A stretch of DNA of 64,000 nt from Bacteroidota bacterium. GTDB lineage: Bacteria > Bacteroidota > Bacteroidia > UKL13-3. The first letter of the stretch is position 1. Each line of letters starts with the position of its first letter. The stretch covers positions 62,001 through 126,000 of the forward strand of contig CANJUD010000003.1 in the NCBI GenBank assembly GCA_947477885.1, written 5' to 3'. The position numbers and the translations under genes were made by a program. Under the pieces are notes generated by a model. The model saw only the letters and a list, made by a program, of their open reading frames with translations, had not been told where the DNA came from and made no database searches. Of the stretch, positions 29,702 to 39,441 are shown one piece after another.

Positions 29702-30376
29702 TTATTTGGATTTACGTGAACGTATAAAACCTATTATTACGGGCAATATACTTACGCCTATTATAGCCAAAACTATATGATCGAAATGGGCTTTTACAAA
29801 TTCATTACTGCTCAGGTAATAGCCTGCAAGCGACATTGAACTTACCCAAAGCACCGCACCTATAACACAAAAAGTGATATAGCGTGAATATTGCATATTG
29901 CCTACACCAGCAACAAATGGCGCAAATGTGCGGACAATCGGGATAAAGCGTGCCATGATGATGGTTTTGCCTCCGTGTTTTTCATAATACTTTTGAGTGC
30001 GATCTAAATAGTCTTTTCTAATTTTAAAGATGCCAAACAGTTTTGCTCCTTCGCCTTTTTTGGCCAAAAATTTACCAATAAAGTAATTGACATTGTCACC
30101 CAATATCGCTGCTATAATCAGTAATAATATAAGCAGCCAAATATTTAATGCAGTAGTACTTGCTATCACCATTCCCGATGCAAACAGTAGCGAATCGCCA
30201 GGCAAAAATGGGGTAACCACCAATCCTGTTTCACAAAAAATAATAAGCATCAATAAACAATAAGTGAGCTGTTGATGGGCCGTAATAAAATGTTCAATGG
30301 CACACCGCAAGTCGCAGCCATCGCTTTGTGAGAATACTTCTTTAACAAAAGTAACTAGGTCGTTAAATAATTCCAT
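29702..30376 (-). CDS. DedA family membrane protein
   Basis: FCETGLVVTPFLPGDSLLFASG, NYFIGKFL, GGKTIIMARFIPIVRTFAPFVAGVGNM. Confidence 0.92.
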   Translation of the reverse strand: MELFNDLVTFVKEVFSQSDGCDLRCAIEHFITAHQQLTYCLLMLIIFCETGLVVTPFLPGDSLLFASGMVIASTTALNIWLLILLLIIAAILGDNVNYFIGKFLAKKGEGAKLFGIFKIRKDYLDRTQKYYEKHGGKTIIMARFIPIVRTFAPFVAGVGNMQYSRYITFCVIGAVLWVSSMSLAGYYLSSNEFVKAHFDHIVLAIIGVSILPVIIGFIRSRKSK

Positions 30377-30584
30377 GGGTAGATTTTAATTTGCAACAAT
30401 ACGGAATTTTCAGGATAAAATTCAACACCTTCCACACTGAAGATACCGCATTCATAAGCACATTCCTATAGAGTTACAATTATACGAAGGTTTATGCTTG
30501 AATAATGTGGATAACATTATCATGAAACTTTCTCTTGAATATAGTTATTTTTGAATCAAAATAAAATAAAATAAAAACAAAATT

Positions 30585-31160
30585 ATGAAATTTAAAAAAT
30601 TACCCATTTATGCAATTGCTATTGTACTATTTGCCACTTCATGTGGGTCATTGAAATTCGGATCTAAAAAATTTGAATGTAGAAATGACTTAACCAAAGC
30701 TACTGCAGCTCTAACTACTTCAGTTAAAGATGCAATAGTACAGACTGCTGTTGTGCCAAGTTCGCAAATTGGAAATGCTATTCAAGCAGCAAATTCAAAT
30801 ACTATGGTTCAGAACATTGCAAGGCGGACTTCTGCTAAGCAAGTAGTTGCAGCAAATTCAAATACCTTTAAAACCAATATCATCCACAAAGTTGCTGAAA
30901 CAAGAGCTGAAAAATTGGTAAGCAAAATGGCTCAAAAATATATGCCTACTGCTAACAAAAGCCCTTTGAACCAAACCAAAAAAGATGACTCAACACTTAT
31001 ATTATTATATATATTAGCGATTCTTATCCCTTTTGTTGCAGTTGGTTTAGCTACAAATTGGGATTTAATGCCTATTATCTATAATCTTTTATGGACTATG
31101 TTATGCGGTATTCCTGGTATTATCCACGCCTTTATCGTAATCAAAAGAACAAGAGGCTAA
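30585..31160 (+). CDS. Lipoprotein with C-terminal YqaE/Pmp3-like membrane domain
   Basis: Lipobox ATSCGS; C-terminal ILLYILAILIPFVAVGLATNWDLMPIIYNLLWTMLCGIPGIIHAFIVI. Confidence 0.75.
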   Translation: MKFKKLPIYAIAIVLFATSCGSLKFGSKKFECRNDLTKATAALTTSVKDAIVQTAVVPSSQIGNAIQAANSNTMVQNIARRTSAKQVVAANSNTFKTNIIHKVAETRAEKLVSKMAQKYMPTANKSPLNQTKKDDSTLILLYILAILIPFVAVGLATNWDLMPIIYNLLWTMLCGIPGIIHAFIVIKRTRG

Positions 31161-31182
31161 GATTAAAAATCTTATAAAAAAA

Positions 31183-31221
31183 GGGTTAAAGAAAGTTTGC
31201 TTTCTTTAACCCTTTTTTTTT
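31183..31221. terminator. Strong terminator GGGTTAAAGAAAG-TTTG-CTTTCTTTAACCC-T9
   Basis: Perfect 13-bp stem, 4-nt loop, U-tract. Confidence 0.95.
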
Positions 31222-31262
31222 GTGCAGAAGAATTTTTATTATATAAACTTTGTTCGCATTTA

Positions 31263-31562
31263 TTACGCTTTTATACTTTTAATCTTCCTATATACTCTCA
31301 ACATTTCCTTACCCCATATAAAAACCAAAATAGGCAATACAATAAATGATAATTTATTAAATGCCGCAGCACCTGCAAAATCGAAATGGATGAGGTGTTG
31401 TATTGCTCTAGTTATTCCGCAGCCAAGGCATTGCACATCTAACAATAATACCGATGGGCAGAAGGATTTCCCTTTATCAAAAACATCAGCAGGCAGAATT
31501 AGGAGAATGAAAGGGCCTAGTATTAAAAGAACAATGTAAATTAGCAGAATATTTTTTTTCAC
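31263..31562 (-). CDS. DUF2752 domain-containing protein
   Basis: FCPSVLLLDVQCLGCGITRAIQHLIHFDFAGA. Confidence 0.88.
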   Translation of the reverse strand: MKKNILLIYIVLLILGPFILLILPADVFDKGKSFCPSVLLLDVQCLGCGITRAIQHLIHFDFAGAAAFNKLSFIVLPILVFIWGKEMLRVYRKIKSIKA

Positions 31563-31586
31563 TTCAATGGATATTAAATAGATTTA

Positions 31587-33494
31587 TTATTTAATAAGTA
31601 TTCGGTACATATTTGAATTCTCAGCAGCATTAATATACATATAATAAAAACCCTTGGGCACATTTTCCAGTTCTACCTTGTGTTGATTGGTTCCTGTTTG
31701 CAAGAAAGTATGATATACTTTTTGCCCCAATGAATTATATATACTCAATTCACTTTTTGTAGAAACTGAATTGTTGAAATTGATATTGAAACTTCCCTCG
31801 GATGGATTGGGGTAGATTCTAATATCAGATTGTTGACTAATGGAATTAATAGAATTGGTGATATATATATTCAAATTGCTGGTATCATAGCAGTTTGCAT
31901 ATACCGAAATACTGCCAGTAACTGCGGTATCCCACAACACTTTGATAGCATTTGTTCCTTGCCCGCTTATAATAGTTCCACCTGTTACGGTCCATACGAA
32001 TCCTGAAGCTGAAGTATTGTTTACAGAATAAATATGTTTATCATGCATATATACATTTTGCTGCCCTGAGATATTTCCTAATGATTTTATCGTATTATTT
32101 ACAATTAAGGTAAGGGTAACTATTATATTGGTATTGCAAGCACTTTGCACAAATGAATCAACATAAGTTCCCGGTGCAGTTAGTTTGGTTCCATTAAAAT
32201 TAAAAGTATCTATTGTGCAAATATTTGCAGTAATAGAATCTGACCAAAGGGTATCAACTATAATATTAAATGTTTTCTGAGATCGGTTACAATTTTTATC
32301 AATTAAATCGATGGTTAATATATAGGGAGTATTACTAACTTGGCTGCAACTTGGGTTCCAGCAGAATTGCTGCGTAACAGCACTGTCATCACTTTTAGTA
32401 TTAAAACTTGCCAAAGAGGAGCTGCCCAAATACGCAGAATCGAACATGATTCCTGATGCTGAAATAGTCAACGAGTCACCAAGAGAATCAACTCCTGATA
32501 TGTTAAAACAATTATTTTTCCCAGCATATATAGTTTTATTTGTTGAGCTTCCATAATTGGTAATAACAGGCGGGTAATAATTTGCATTTGATACCGATAA
32601 GATTTGTAAATCCCTTCTTATTTCACCCATAGATATAATGGTGCCATTTGACAGTGTTCTATATTCATCAATTTGTATGGCTAACACAAAGTTATTTGAA
32701 GATGGCGAGGTAGCGGTAATTTCTCCAGTAAAACTATCCATTGCAATAAAACCATTGCTGCCAAAAGGTTGTATAACGGAGAACCCAGAAGCCCAATTGC
32801 ATGTGGTAGTGCTCAAAGGAGGTGGTACGGGATATCCTGATATTGGGCAGCCACCCCCGGGATTATTCGAACTATAAGGCACAACAAAACTAAATACCAA
32901 TGAATCTCCATCGGCATCGTAAGCACTGCTATTATTATAAATAGTTTGTTTGCCAGTAAATATATATGCAAGTGGTTTAGTGGTAAATTGGGGAGAGCTA
33001 TTTATATATTGAGATGGTGGGGGTATATATATTTGCCACGCTATACCTGCATTTCCACTAACTAAATTTAAATTAACAGTGGACATATCTCTTTCGGTGC
33101 CCCCACAAGTTACATATATTCCATAACTTTGGGTTACTGGGAAATTTAATGTGTCTATATAAATAGCTTCCTCCATACAAATACCCGATGAAGAGCATTT
33201 GGGAGAGATATCCTTCGCACTTCCATTCATGGAAACACTTCTTGTTGCAATAGAACCAAAGTTAGTTCCCTTATATAAACCCATGCATATAGAATCTGCA
33301 AAGCCTGCAGGTGAGTAGCAGTTTCTGTAAATTACAAGGCGTATTTGATAATATGCTTTGTTGTTATTTGTATATAAATATCGGTAAGTGAGCTCACCTC
33401 CTTTTAAATGTGTGGCCTCAAGTTTTCCAGCAAAGCATAATACCATATAGGCTATCAAAATCCATTTACAAAATATAATTATGATGTGTTTCAT
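31587..33494 (-). CDS. T9SS type A sorting domain-containing secreted protein
   Basis: Signal peptide; Ig/PKD-like repeats; C-terminal IYPNPSEGSFNINFNN...ELSIYNSLGQKVY...PKGFYYMYI. Confidence 0.88.
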   Translation of the reverse strand: MKHIIIIFCKWILIAYMVLCFAGKLEATHLKGGELTYRYLYTNNNKAYYQIRLVIYRNCYSPAGFADSICMGLYKGTNFGSIATRSVSMNGSAKDISPKCSSSGICMEEAIYIDTLNFPVTQSYGIYVTCGGTERDMSTVNLNLVSGNAGIAWQIYIPPPSQYINSSPQFTTKPLAYIFTGKQTIYNNSSAYDADGDSLVFSFVVPYSSNNPGGGCPISGYPVPPPLSTTTCNWASGFSVIQPFGSNGFIAMDSFTGEITATSPSSNNFVLAIQIDEYRTLSNGTIISMGEIRRDLQILSVSNANYYPPVITNYGSSTNKTIYAGKNNCFNISGVDSLGDSLTISASGIMFDSAYLGSSSLASFNTKSDDSAVTQQFCWNPSCSQVSNTPYILTIDLIDKNCNRSQKTFNIIVDTLWSDSITANICTIDTFNFNGTKLTAPGTYVDSFVQSACNTNIIVTLTLIVNNTIKSLGNISGQQNVYMHDKHIYSVNNTSASGFVWTVTGGTIISGQGTNAIKVLWDTAVTGSISVYANCYDTSNLNIYITNSINSISQQSDIRIYPNPSEGSFNINFNNSVSTKSELSIYNSLGQKVYHTFLQTGTNQHKVELENVPKGFYYMYINAAENSNMYRILIK

Positions 33495-33529
33495 TAAGTA
33501 AATAAGTTTGAAAATATAATGAATATTTT

Positions 33530-34945
33530 TTATTTCCCTCTGCCACCAAACACCACCACAATGGTATAAAACATAATCCTAAAATCTAAAGCCAAGCTCA
33601 TGTTTTCTATATATATGGTGTCAAATTTTAGTCGCTCTATCATTTGGTCCACATTCTCGGCATAGCCATATTTTACTTGGCCCCAGCTAGTAATACCGGG
33701 TCTTACTTTTAACAAGTGATTATAGTGCGGAGCTTTTTCTAAAATTTGGTCAATAAAAAATTGCCTTTCTGGTCTTGGTCCTACCAAACTCATTTCACCA
33801 ATCAATACATTCCAAAATTGGGGTATCTCATCAAGTCGATATTTGCGTAAATATTTTCCGATATTGGTTCGTCTATCATCGTCAGAGCTTGATAATTGTG
33901 GTTTGCCTTTTTCAGCACCCACTTTCATGGTTCGGTATTTATATATATAGAAAGGTTTATTGCCACGGCCAATTCGTTCTTGTTTGTAGAATATCGGCCC
34001 TTTGGAATCGAGTTTTACCAATATGGCAAGTATAATATATAAGGGACTAAACAATAATAATATAATTAAGGAAACTGCCATATCCATTTGCCTTTTCGCT
34101 ACCACTTGCCACGGTGGCATTATCTCTCGTGATACCTCAATTAACGGAGCCCCGAACAGATGAGACATTTTTACTGAGCCAGTAAGTATATCATACATAT
34201 CGGGCAAAATTTTGATGATTACATCTTCGTCATCCAGTTTGTTTATTATTTTATTCAGTAAAGAATGTTCGCTGGTTTCAATAGCTATAATAATCTCTTT
34301 TATATTTTTTTGTTTAATTATTTTGGCAATATTTCCCATATCACCCAAGTAGGGGAGAACAGCACCCATAGCGGCAGTCTCGTTTTTATCTATTTGTATA
34401 TATCCCCTGAAAAAATAGCCTTGCGAAAGTTTCTCACCTTCCAGTTCATTATATAACGACAAGGCTTTTTGTTGCGAACCAATAATTAAAGTATTAAAAC
34501 CAATCCTACGGCTTCTTACCAATTTAACCGTTTGTGTAGTGATTAGTAAACGACCTATTACAGTAAATAAAAATTGCAACAAGAATAAAGTTCCAGCAGT
34601 TTTATAATAAGTTTTATACGACGATACTTCGTCATCCAAAAGCAAAACGAAAAACAATACCAATACGCCGAACAAGGAAGTATTAAAGGTACGTATAATA
34701 TCACGCAATCGTGTGTGGCGATAAGGCTCTCTATATGCCCCCGCCGACCAATATAATAATAACCAAAAAACAGGGATTAAAAATAGAGCGATATAAAATT
34801 GTGAGTCGAAATGCAGGCCAATATCATAACCATATTTTTCGGGTTCTATATATTCCTTTCTGAAAACAAAAAACAAGGTCCATGCCCCAGCAGCAGCAAT
34901 ACCGTCCGTAATTAAATACTTAAGTGCTTGTAGCTTTTTGTTCAA
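33530..34945 (-). CDS. Exopolysaccharide biosynthesis polyprenyl glycosylphosphotransferase (sugar transferase)
   Basis: N-terminal TMs; KRQMDMAVSLIILLLFSPLYIILAILVKLDSKGPIFYKQERIGRGNKPFYIYKYRTMK, LRKYRLDEIPQFWNVLIGEMSLVGPRPE. Confidence 0.93.
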   Translation of the reverse strand: MNKKLQALKYLITDGIAAAGAWTLFFVFRKEYIEPEKYGYDIGLHFDSQFYIALFLIPVFWLLLYWSAGAYREPYRHTRLRDIIRTFNTSLFGVLVLFFVLLLDDEVSSYKTYYKTAGTLFLLQFLFTVIGRLLITTQTVKLVRSRRIGFNTLIIGSQQKALSLYNELEGEKLSQGYFFRGYIQIDKNETAAMGAVLPYLGDMGNIAKIIKQKNIKEIIIAIETSEHSLLNKIINKLDDEDVIIKILPDMYDILTGSVKMSHLFGAPLIEVSREIMPPWQVVAKRQMDMAVSLIILLLFSPLYIILAILVKLDSKGPIFYKQERIGRGNKPFYIYKYRTMKVGAEKGKPQLSSSDDDRRTNIGKYLRKYRLDEIPQFWNVLIGEMSLVGPRPERQFFIDQILEKAPHYNHLLKVRPGITSWGQVKYGYAENVDQMIERLKFDTIYIENMSLALDFRIMFYTIVVVFGGRGK

Positions 34946-35865
34946 CGGTATATTAGTTTAATATTGTCCAACATAATCTCACTTAGCTTATCAGCATCAT
35001 TAATGGCATTAAAGTATAAGGAAAAAGTAGTAGCACCTTGGCTATTTATTTTGTTCGATACTTCTTCGGTTAAATATATATATATCTTTTTCCATTGGGC
35101 AGTTGGGTTAATTGTTACCACTGATGAATATTTGTTTACACCAATTATTGAATTGTCATAAAAGCTTACAATTAAAGGTAAATCGGTTTTATAATTCACT
35201 TCCAAATATATATCCCTGCCTGATCCTGGAAGTGTGAAGGGAGTTTTGGAAGCATACTCAAATACTTCATTTTTTTTGGTCAAAACTATTCGGCCACTTT
35301 GCCCACCTTTATAAGTAGTATTGGTATCAGTACATATTTGAAGTGAATCTGCTGCGGTGTGGAAACTGGTTTTCTTTAATGTGAAATTTGATATTTCAAA
35401 ATTCTCGAGCCAAGCAAAAACTAAATTGGGTATATATTTTACATGAGGTGTATATGAAGTTGTTTGGTTTGCTTCCATTGTCAGCGTAGTATCTACATAA
35501 TTATAAAATGGATAATAGGTACGTTCGTTTGCGGTTCCATTTTTTTTAATACCCGGGCGAAATGCGATTTTAACATCTCCAGTGGGTATAATAGGCACGG
35601 TGCAAGGCAATTCATACACTCCCTGTAATTGTCCATTGGCGTATAACCAGATATCAGTTATGTTAGCAGAATTACTGCCTTGTGTGGCATTGTCAGTAGT
35701 CAGCACAAAAGGTGCTACATGCAGGTAAGAAGGCACCGTGGCTTTTTTTGCACAGCCGCTATATAATAAAATGGCAAGAGGGAAAATATAGAAGTGCTTC
35801 ATGTAGTGCTTGCAAAAATAAGTAGTATGCACTATATAACGGATAAAAAGGCTTTTGGGTTGCAT
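34942..35865 (-). CDS. Lipoprotein, hypothetical
   Basis: In-frame MKHFYIFPLAILLYSGCAKKA lipobox (probable true start near 35803). Confidence 0.65.
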   Translation of the reverse strand: MQPKSLFIRYIVHTTYFCKHYMKHFYIFPLAILLYSGCAKKATVPSYLHVAPFVLTTDNATQGSNSANITDIWLYANGQLQGVYELPCTVPIIPTGDVKIAFRPGIKKNGTANERTYYPFYNYVDTTLTMEANQTTSYTPHVKYIPNLVFAWLENFEISNFTLKKTSFHTAADSLQICTDTNTTYKGGQSGRIVLTKKNEVFEYASKTPFTLPGSGRDIYLEVNYKTDLPLIVSFYDNSIIGVNKYSSVVTINPTAQWKKIYIYLTEEVSNKINSQGATTFSLYFNAINDADKLSEIMLDNIKLIYR

Positions 35866-35867
35866 AC

Positions 35868-36392
35868 TTACTGCGAGCTACCTATCACAAGCTTTTGAAA
35901 TTTCTCTTCGTTGTTCCTGTTCACAATAGTGATATACATGCCACTAGGTAGGTACGACAAATCGGGCAAGTCGAACACATCTTGTTGCGCGGCGGTCTGA
36001 ATATAAAATTTATAACGTATCCGTCCAAAAATATCCATCACATAAAAATAGGCTGCATTATTTTCTATCTGTTTAAATTTGATGAATAATTTAAAAGCTG
36101 CACCGTTGTTAAACAGTGGATTGGGATAAAAGAAATAAGCAAAGTTATCGCACACACCATCCTGCCATATGGTTGAGTAAACTCCGTATTGATGCTCGGC
36201 TACACAACTGCTAAAATAAGTTTTGCCGCAGGCACAAACGGGCACAAACGAAAAAGCACTGTGGTCGCAGCCTTGGTAGTAGGGATCCATACGGGATGAA
36301 TCTACACATCCATACGGGGTAGTTGTAACTTGACTGCTAGCCCAATAGGGTAGCAGCAGCCATAAATATATAAAAGCTTTGGATCGCAACAT
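35868..36392 (-). CDS. Secreted protein with Kazal-like motif and T9SS-type C-terminal domain
   Basis: GCDHSAFSFVPVCACGKTYFSSCVAEHQYGVYSTIWQDGVC; C-terminal FYPNPLFNNGAAFKLFIKF...LPSGMYITIV; start chosen at MLRSKAF. Confidence 0.7.
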   Translation of the reverse strand: MLRSKAFIYLWLLLPYWASSQVTTTPYGCVDSSRMDPYYQGCDHSAFSFVPVCACGKTYFSSCVAEHQYGVYSTIWQDGVCDNFAYFFYPNPLFNNGAAFKLFIKFKQIENNAAYFYVMDIFGRIRYKFYIQTAAQQDVFDLPDLSYLPSGMYITIVNRNNEEKFQKLVIGSSQ

Positions 36393-36458
36393 TTTTCTGT
36401 TTTGCAAAATTAAGGCAATTCGCTTACCCAAATCATCTTAAATTTGCAGCAATTACTT

Positions 36459-36881
36459 ATGGCATCAAACATTGTATATATCACCCGCAAAGAACATTTC
36501 AATGCAGCCCATCGCCTGCATCGTGCTGACTGGACTGACGAGCAGAACGAAACTGTATTTGGTCGCTGTGCCAACAAAAACTGGCATGGCCACAATTTCG
36601 ATTTATATGTAACCGTGAAAGGAACCCCCAACCCCGATACCGGTTTTTTGTTCGATTTGAAAAAGCTGAAAGTACTTATAATAAATGAAGTTACCGACCA
36701 CCTCGACCATAAAAATTTAAACCTCGATGTGCCTTTTTTGGAAGGTGTATTGCCCAGTATCGAAAATATTGCCATGGCTATTTGGGCCAGATTAGAACCC
36801 CATATTAATTCAGATACTTGCAGTTTACATTCTGTAAAATTATATGAAACTCCGAATAATTATGTGGAGTATTTTGGGTAG
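36459..36881 (+). CDS. queD: 6-carboxy-tetrahydropterin synthase
   Basis: HFNAAHRL, CANKNWHGHNFDLYVTVKG, DHLDHKNLN. Confidence 0.92.
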   Translation: MASNIVYITRKEHFNAAHRLHRADWTDEQNETVFGRCANKNWHGHNFDLYVTVKGTPNPDTGFLFDLKKLKVLIINEVTDHLDHKNLNLDVPFLEGVLPSIENIAMAIWARLEPHINSDTCSLHSVKLYETPNNYVEYFG

Positions 36882-36976
36882 AATAATTTTATCACTTCAG
36901 GATTTTATATGTATTGTCACGACATGTTGAGACAATACAGTTTTATCCTTTGTCTTTAATCTTTTGTCTTTAAAGT

Positions 36977-38242
36977 TTATACTTTCTCCGCCACCACCGC
37001 TGCTCTCTCCGCATTCACCATTTTTATCTTTTCATTGATAAAATAAACCATAATAGCTGTAATAATTGCAGTAACACTTACCACATAGCATAAGGTATCA
37101 TAATGAACCAAACTATGGTCGGCATTTTCTGAAACTATTTGGCCGGCTACTTTGGCTGCAATGCCTCCTGCAAGTAATTGTACCGATGAATTGATACTCA
37201 TAAATGCACCACGATCAGCCATTACGGGAACGGAAGTCATGATAGTGGAAGAGGTAACAATACGGGCAGTAATAGAGAGCATTAATATACAATTTAAAAG
37301 CAATACTACCCAGAATTCTGAAGGACCTAAATTGGCATAGGTAATTATTGTTATAATACTTAATATAGAGCCGAAAAGAAACATTCTATATTTTCCAATT
37401 GATTCACTGAATTTGCCAATTAGCGGGCCAGCAATAAGAGCACTAATTCCCGTAACCAAATATAACATGGGCAAATCATCTACGGATAGTTTTAGATTGT
37501 TTACACTAAAAGCTGAACCGAATGGCATCAGCATGTATCCTCCTGTTGCCAGCAATACTGTAGAAAGAAATGCCTGTAAATAAAATGGCTTTGTAAGTGT
37601 ATGATACATGTGTACAAATGCGTTTTTATCAGACTGCACTTTTAAATGTTCTACCACTGGTTTCAAATATACCACTATAGTAATAAGAACTATAATACTT
37701 AAACCTACTATCATTAAAAAGGGAGAATTCCATCCCCATTCCTTCGCCATTTTTAATCCAACGGGGATACCCAATACTTGGCTACTTGCAAATGCCATTT
37801 GTACAAACCCCATTACTTTTCCACGCATTTTAGGAGCAAATAAATCAGTGATAATAGCCATACCAATACTTCCTATTACACCGCCAAATATTCCAGTAAC
37901 TATTCTCGCTATCAATAGAAAATCATAGTCAGTAGCTATACCGCATAATAATGTACCTATAATAAAACCTATATAGAAAAATATCAGTAATCTCTTTCGG
38001 TCAAATTTGTCTGCAAATCCTGCAGTAAGAATAGCTGATATACCCGCACTAAATGCATAGGCTGATACCACATTGCCAAATTTAGTCGGGTCTATTTTTA
38101 ATGCTGGCATCATAATAGCTCCCATAGGCGACATCACCATAAAATCTAATATAATAGTGAACTGTGTTATAGCAATAATTGCTATAATGAATTTTTCGTA
38201 TTTTGTAAATTTAATTTTTGGTTTCGTATCTGTTTTTATCAT
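36977..38242 (-). CDS. MFS transporter
   Basis: 12-TM pattern; GFADKFDRKRLLIFFYIGFIIGTLLCG, ARIVTGIFGGVIGSIGMAI. Confidence 0.9.
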   Translation of the reverse strand: MIKTDTKPKIKFTKYEKFIIAIIAITQFTIILDFMVMSPMGAIMMPALKIDPTKFGNVVSAYAFSAGISAILTAGFADKFDRKRLLIFFYIGFIIGTLLCGIATDYDFLLIARIVTGIFGGVIGSIGMAIITDLFAPKMRGKVMGFVQMAFASSQVLGIPVGLKMAKEWGWNSPFLMIVGLSIIVLITIVVYLKPVVEHLKVQSDKNAFVHMYHTLTKPFYLQAFLSTVLLATGGYMLMPFGSAFSVNNLKLSVDDLPMLYLVTGISALIAGPLIGKFSESIGKYRMFLFGSILSIITIITYANLGPSEFWVVLLLNCILMLSITARIVTSSTIMTSVPVMADRGAFMSINSSVQLLAGGIAAKVAGQIVSENADHSLVHYDTLCYVVSVTAIITAIMVYFINEKIKMVNAERAAVVAEKV

Positions 38243-38457
38243 TTAATGCTATTTTAAGTTTGTCTTTCTTAATTTAATTTAACAACAAATATAAATGAGT
38301 TTTCATTCGTTTAAAATAATTCATTGGTATTAACTTTAATTAAGGCAGCAATTGGTAAGGTGCAGCAAGCGTCTTTATACTATTATTCATTTAATAACTT
38401 ATTTTGAAATGGTATTCATGAACCGAAGCGGTTTGTCTTTATACCCTAATTTATATA

Positions 38458-39009
38458 TCACTTCACGTTTACTAATTTGCTTCGCTTATATATATTTTCG
38501 TGTTGCACCTTGCTTAATTTAATGGGGAACAGCATCAACAGCAATAACAATTTCTTACCTGAATTAAGTACTACCAAATTGTTATTTTTATCTAAACCTA
38601 TATAACGAATATTGTTGTTGAGAAACCATATTGCAGGCCCAGCAATAAACTCAGTAGTCCATTCTCTTTCAATCGCAAAGTACCCTTCTCTATAATGTCC
38701 GCCTAGCATGGTTACAAATACAATGGAATCTTCATAAAATATTTTCAGTTTTAAGGAGGTGAGATCATTCGGGAAAATACTTACTTCGTAACCACTATAA
38801 TCGTGCAAGCTATCGGTCTCAAAGTTGTTCCATAGGTTTCGTCCTTTGCTTGTTGAGTCTGAACTGTTATTTGTATATATGCCATTTAGTTGCATAAAGT
38901 TTTCACTGTTTAATACAATGTCTTTATCCTTCCTATTGGCAAGTTTTACAGTGGTGCACGAATACAGACTTGTAATACAAATAATCAATATATAATGTAT
39001 GTTTTTCAA
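38458..39009 (-). CDS. Lipoprotein, hypothetical
   Basis: Signal peptide with lipobox LYSCTT. Confidence 0.55.
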   Translation of the reverse strand: MKNIHYILIICITSLYSCTTVKLANRKDKDIVLNSENFMQLNGIYTNNSSDSTSKGRNLWNNFETDSLHDYSGYEVSIFPNDLTSLKLKIFYEDSIVFVTMLGGHYREGYFAIEREWTTEFIAGPAIWFLNNNIRYIGLDKNNNLVVLNSGKKLLLLLMLFPIKLSKVQHENIYKRSKLVNVK

Positions 39010-39012
39010 AGC

Positions 39013-39342
39013 TTATATAGTTTTAAAAAATAACTGTTCTGGTTTTGGATAATCAATCAATTTACTAAAATCCACTTTCCAAAAATCAAAATCTAATAGT
39101 TTATTATTTGTATCTTTTGTTAAAGTAATTACCACTGCTATATCGTCTGAATCCATATATTCCACCTGTATCAAATCCCCAGCATATTCGCTACTTTCAG
39201 CATCTCCCAAACCAATGCTCCCCATAGCCACATCTCCATATTCTTCCACATTTTCACTGATTGGATAATCTATAATATTCAAATTCAATTTCTCCAACAG
39301 ATATATAATTAAGTTTTTTTCTTCTTCTTTTATAGGTCGCAT
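39013..39342 (-). CDS. Hypothetical small acidic protein (DUF6984-like/immunity-like?)
   Basis: MRPIKEEEKNLIIYLLEKLNLNIIDYP...; 109 aa, no signal; family suggestion is tentative. Confidence 0.5.
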   Translation of the reverse strand: MRPIKEEEKNLIIYLLEKLNLNIIDYPISENVEEYGDVAMGSIGLGDAESSEYAGDLIQVEYMDSDDIAVVITLTKDTNNKLLDFDFWKVDFSKLIDYPKPEQLFFKTI

Positions 39343-39345
39343 TTC

Positions 39346-39400
39346 AGTAATCAGTAGTTAGTAATTAGTAATTAGTGGTTAGTATATAGTAATCTGGCGT
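39346..39400. repeat. AGTNNTCAGT / GGCGTCAGCC dispersed element, further copy
   Basis: AGTAATCAGTAGTTAGTAATTAGTAATTAGTGGTTAGTATATAGTAATCTGGCGTCAGCCA just upstream of a start codon. Confidence 0.75.
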
Positions 39401-39441
39401 CAGCCATTTATCATTAACAATTAACCATTCATCATTAACCA

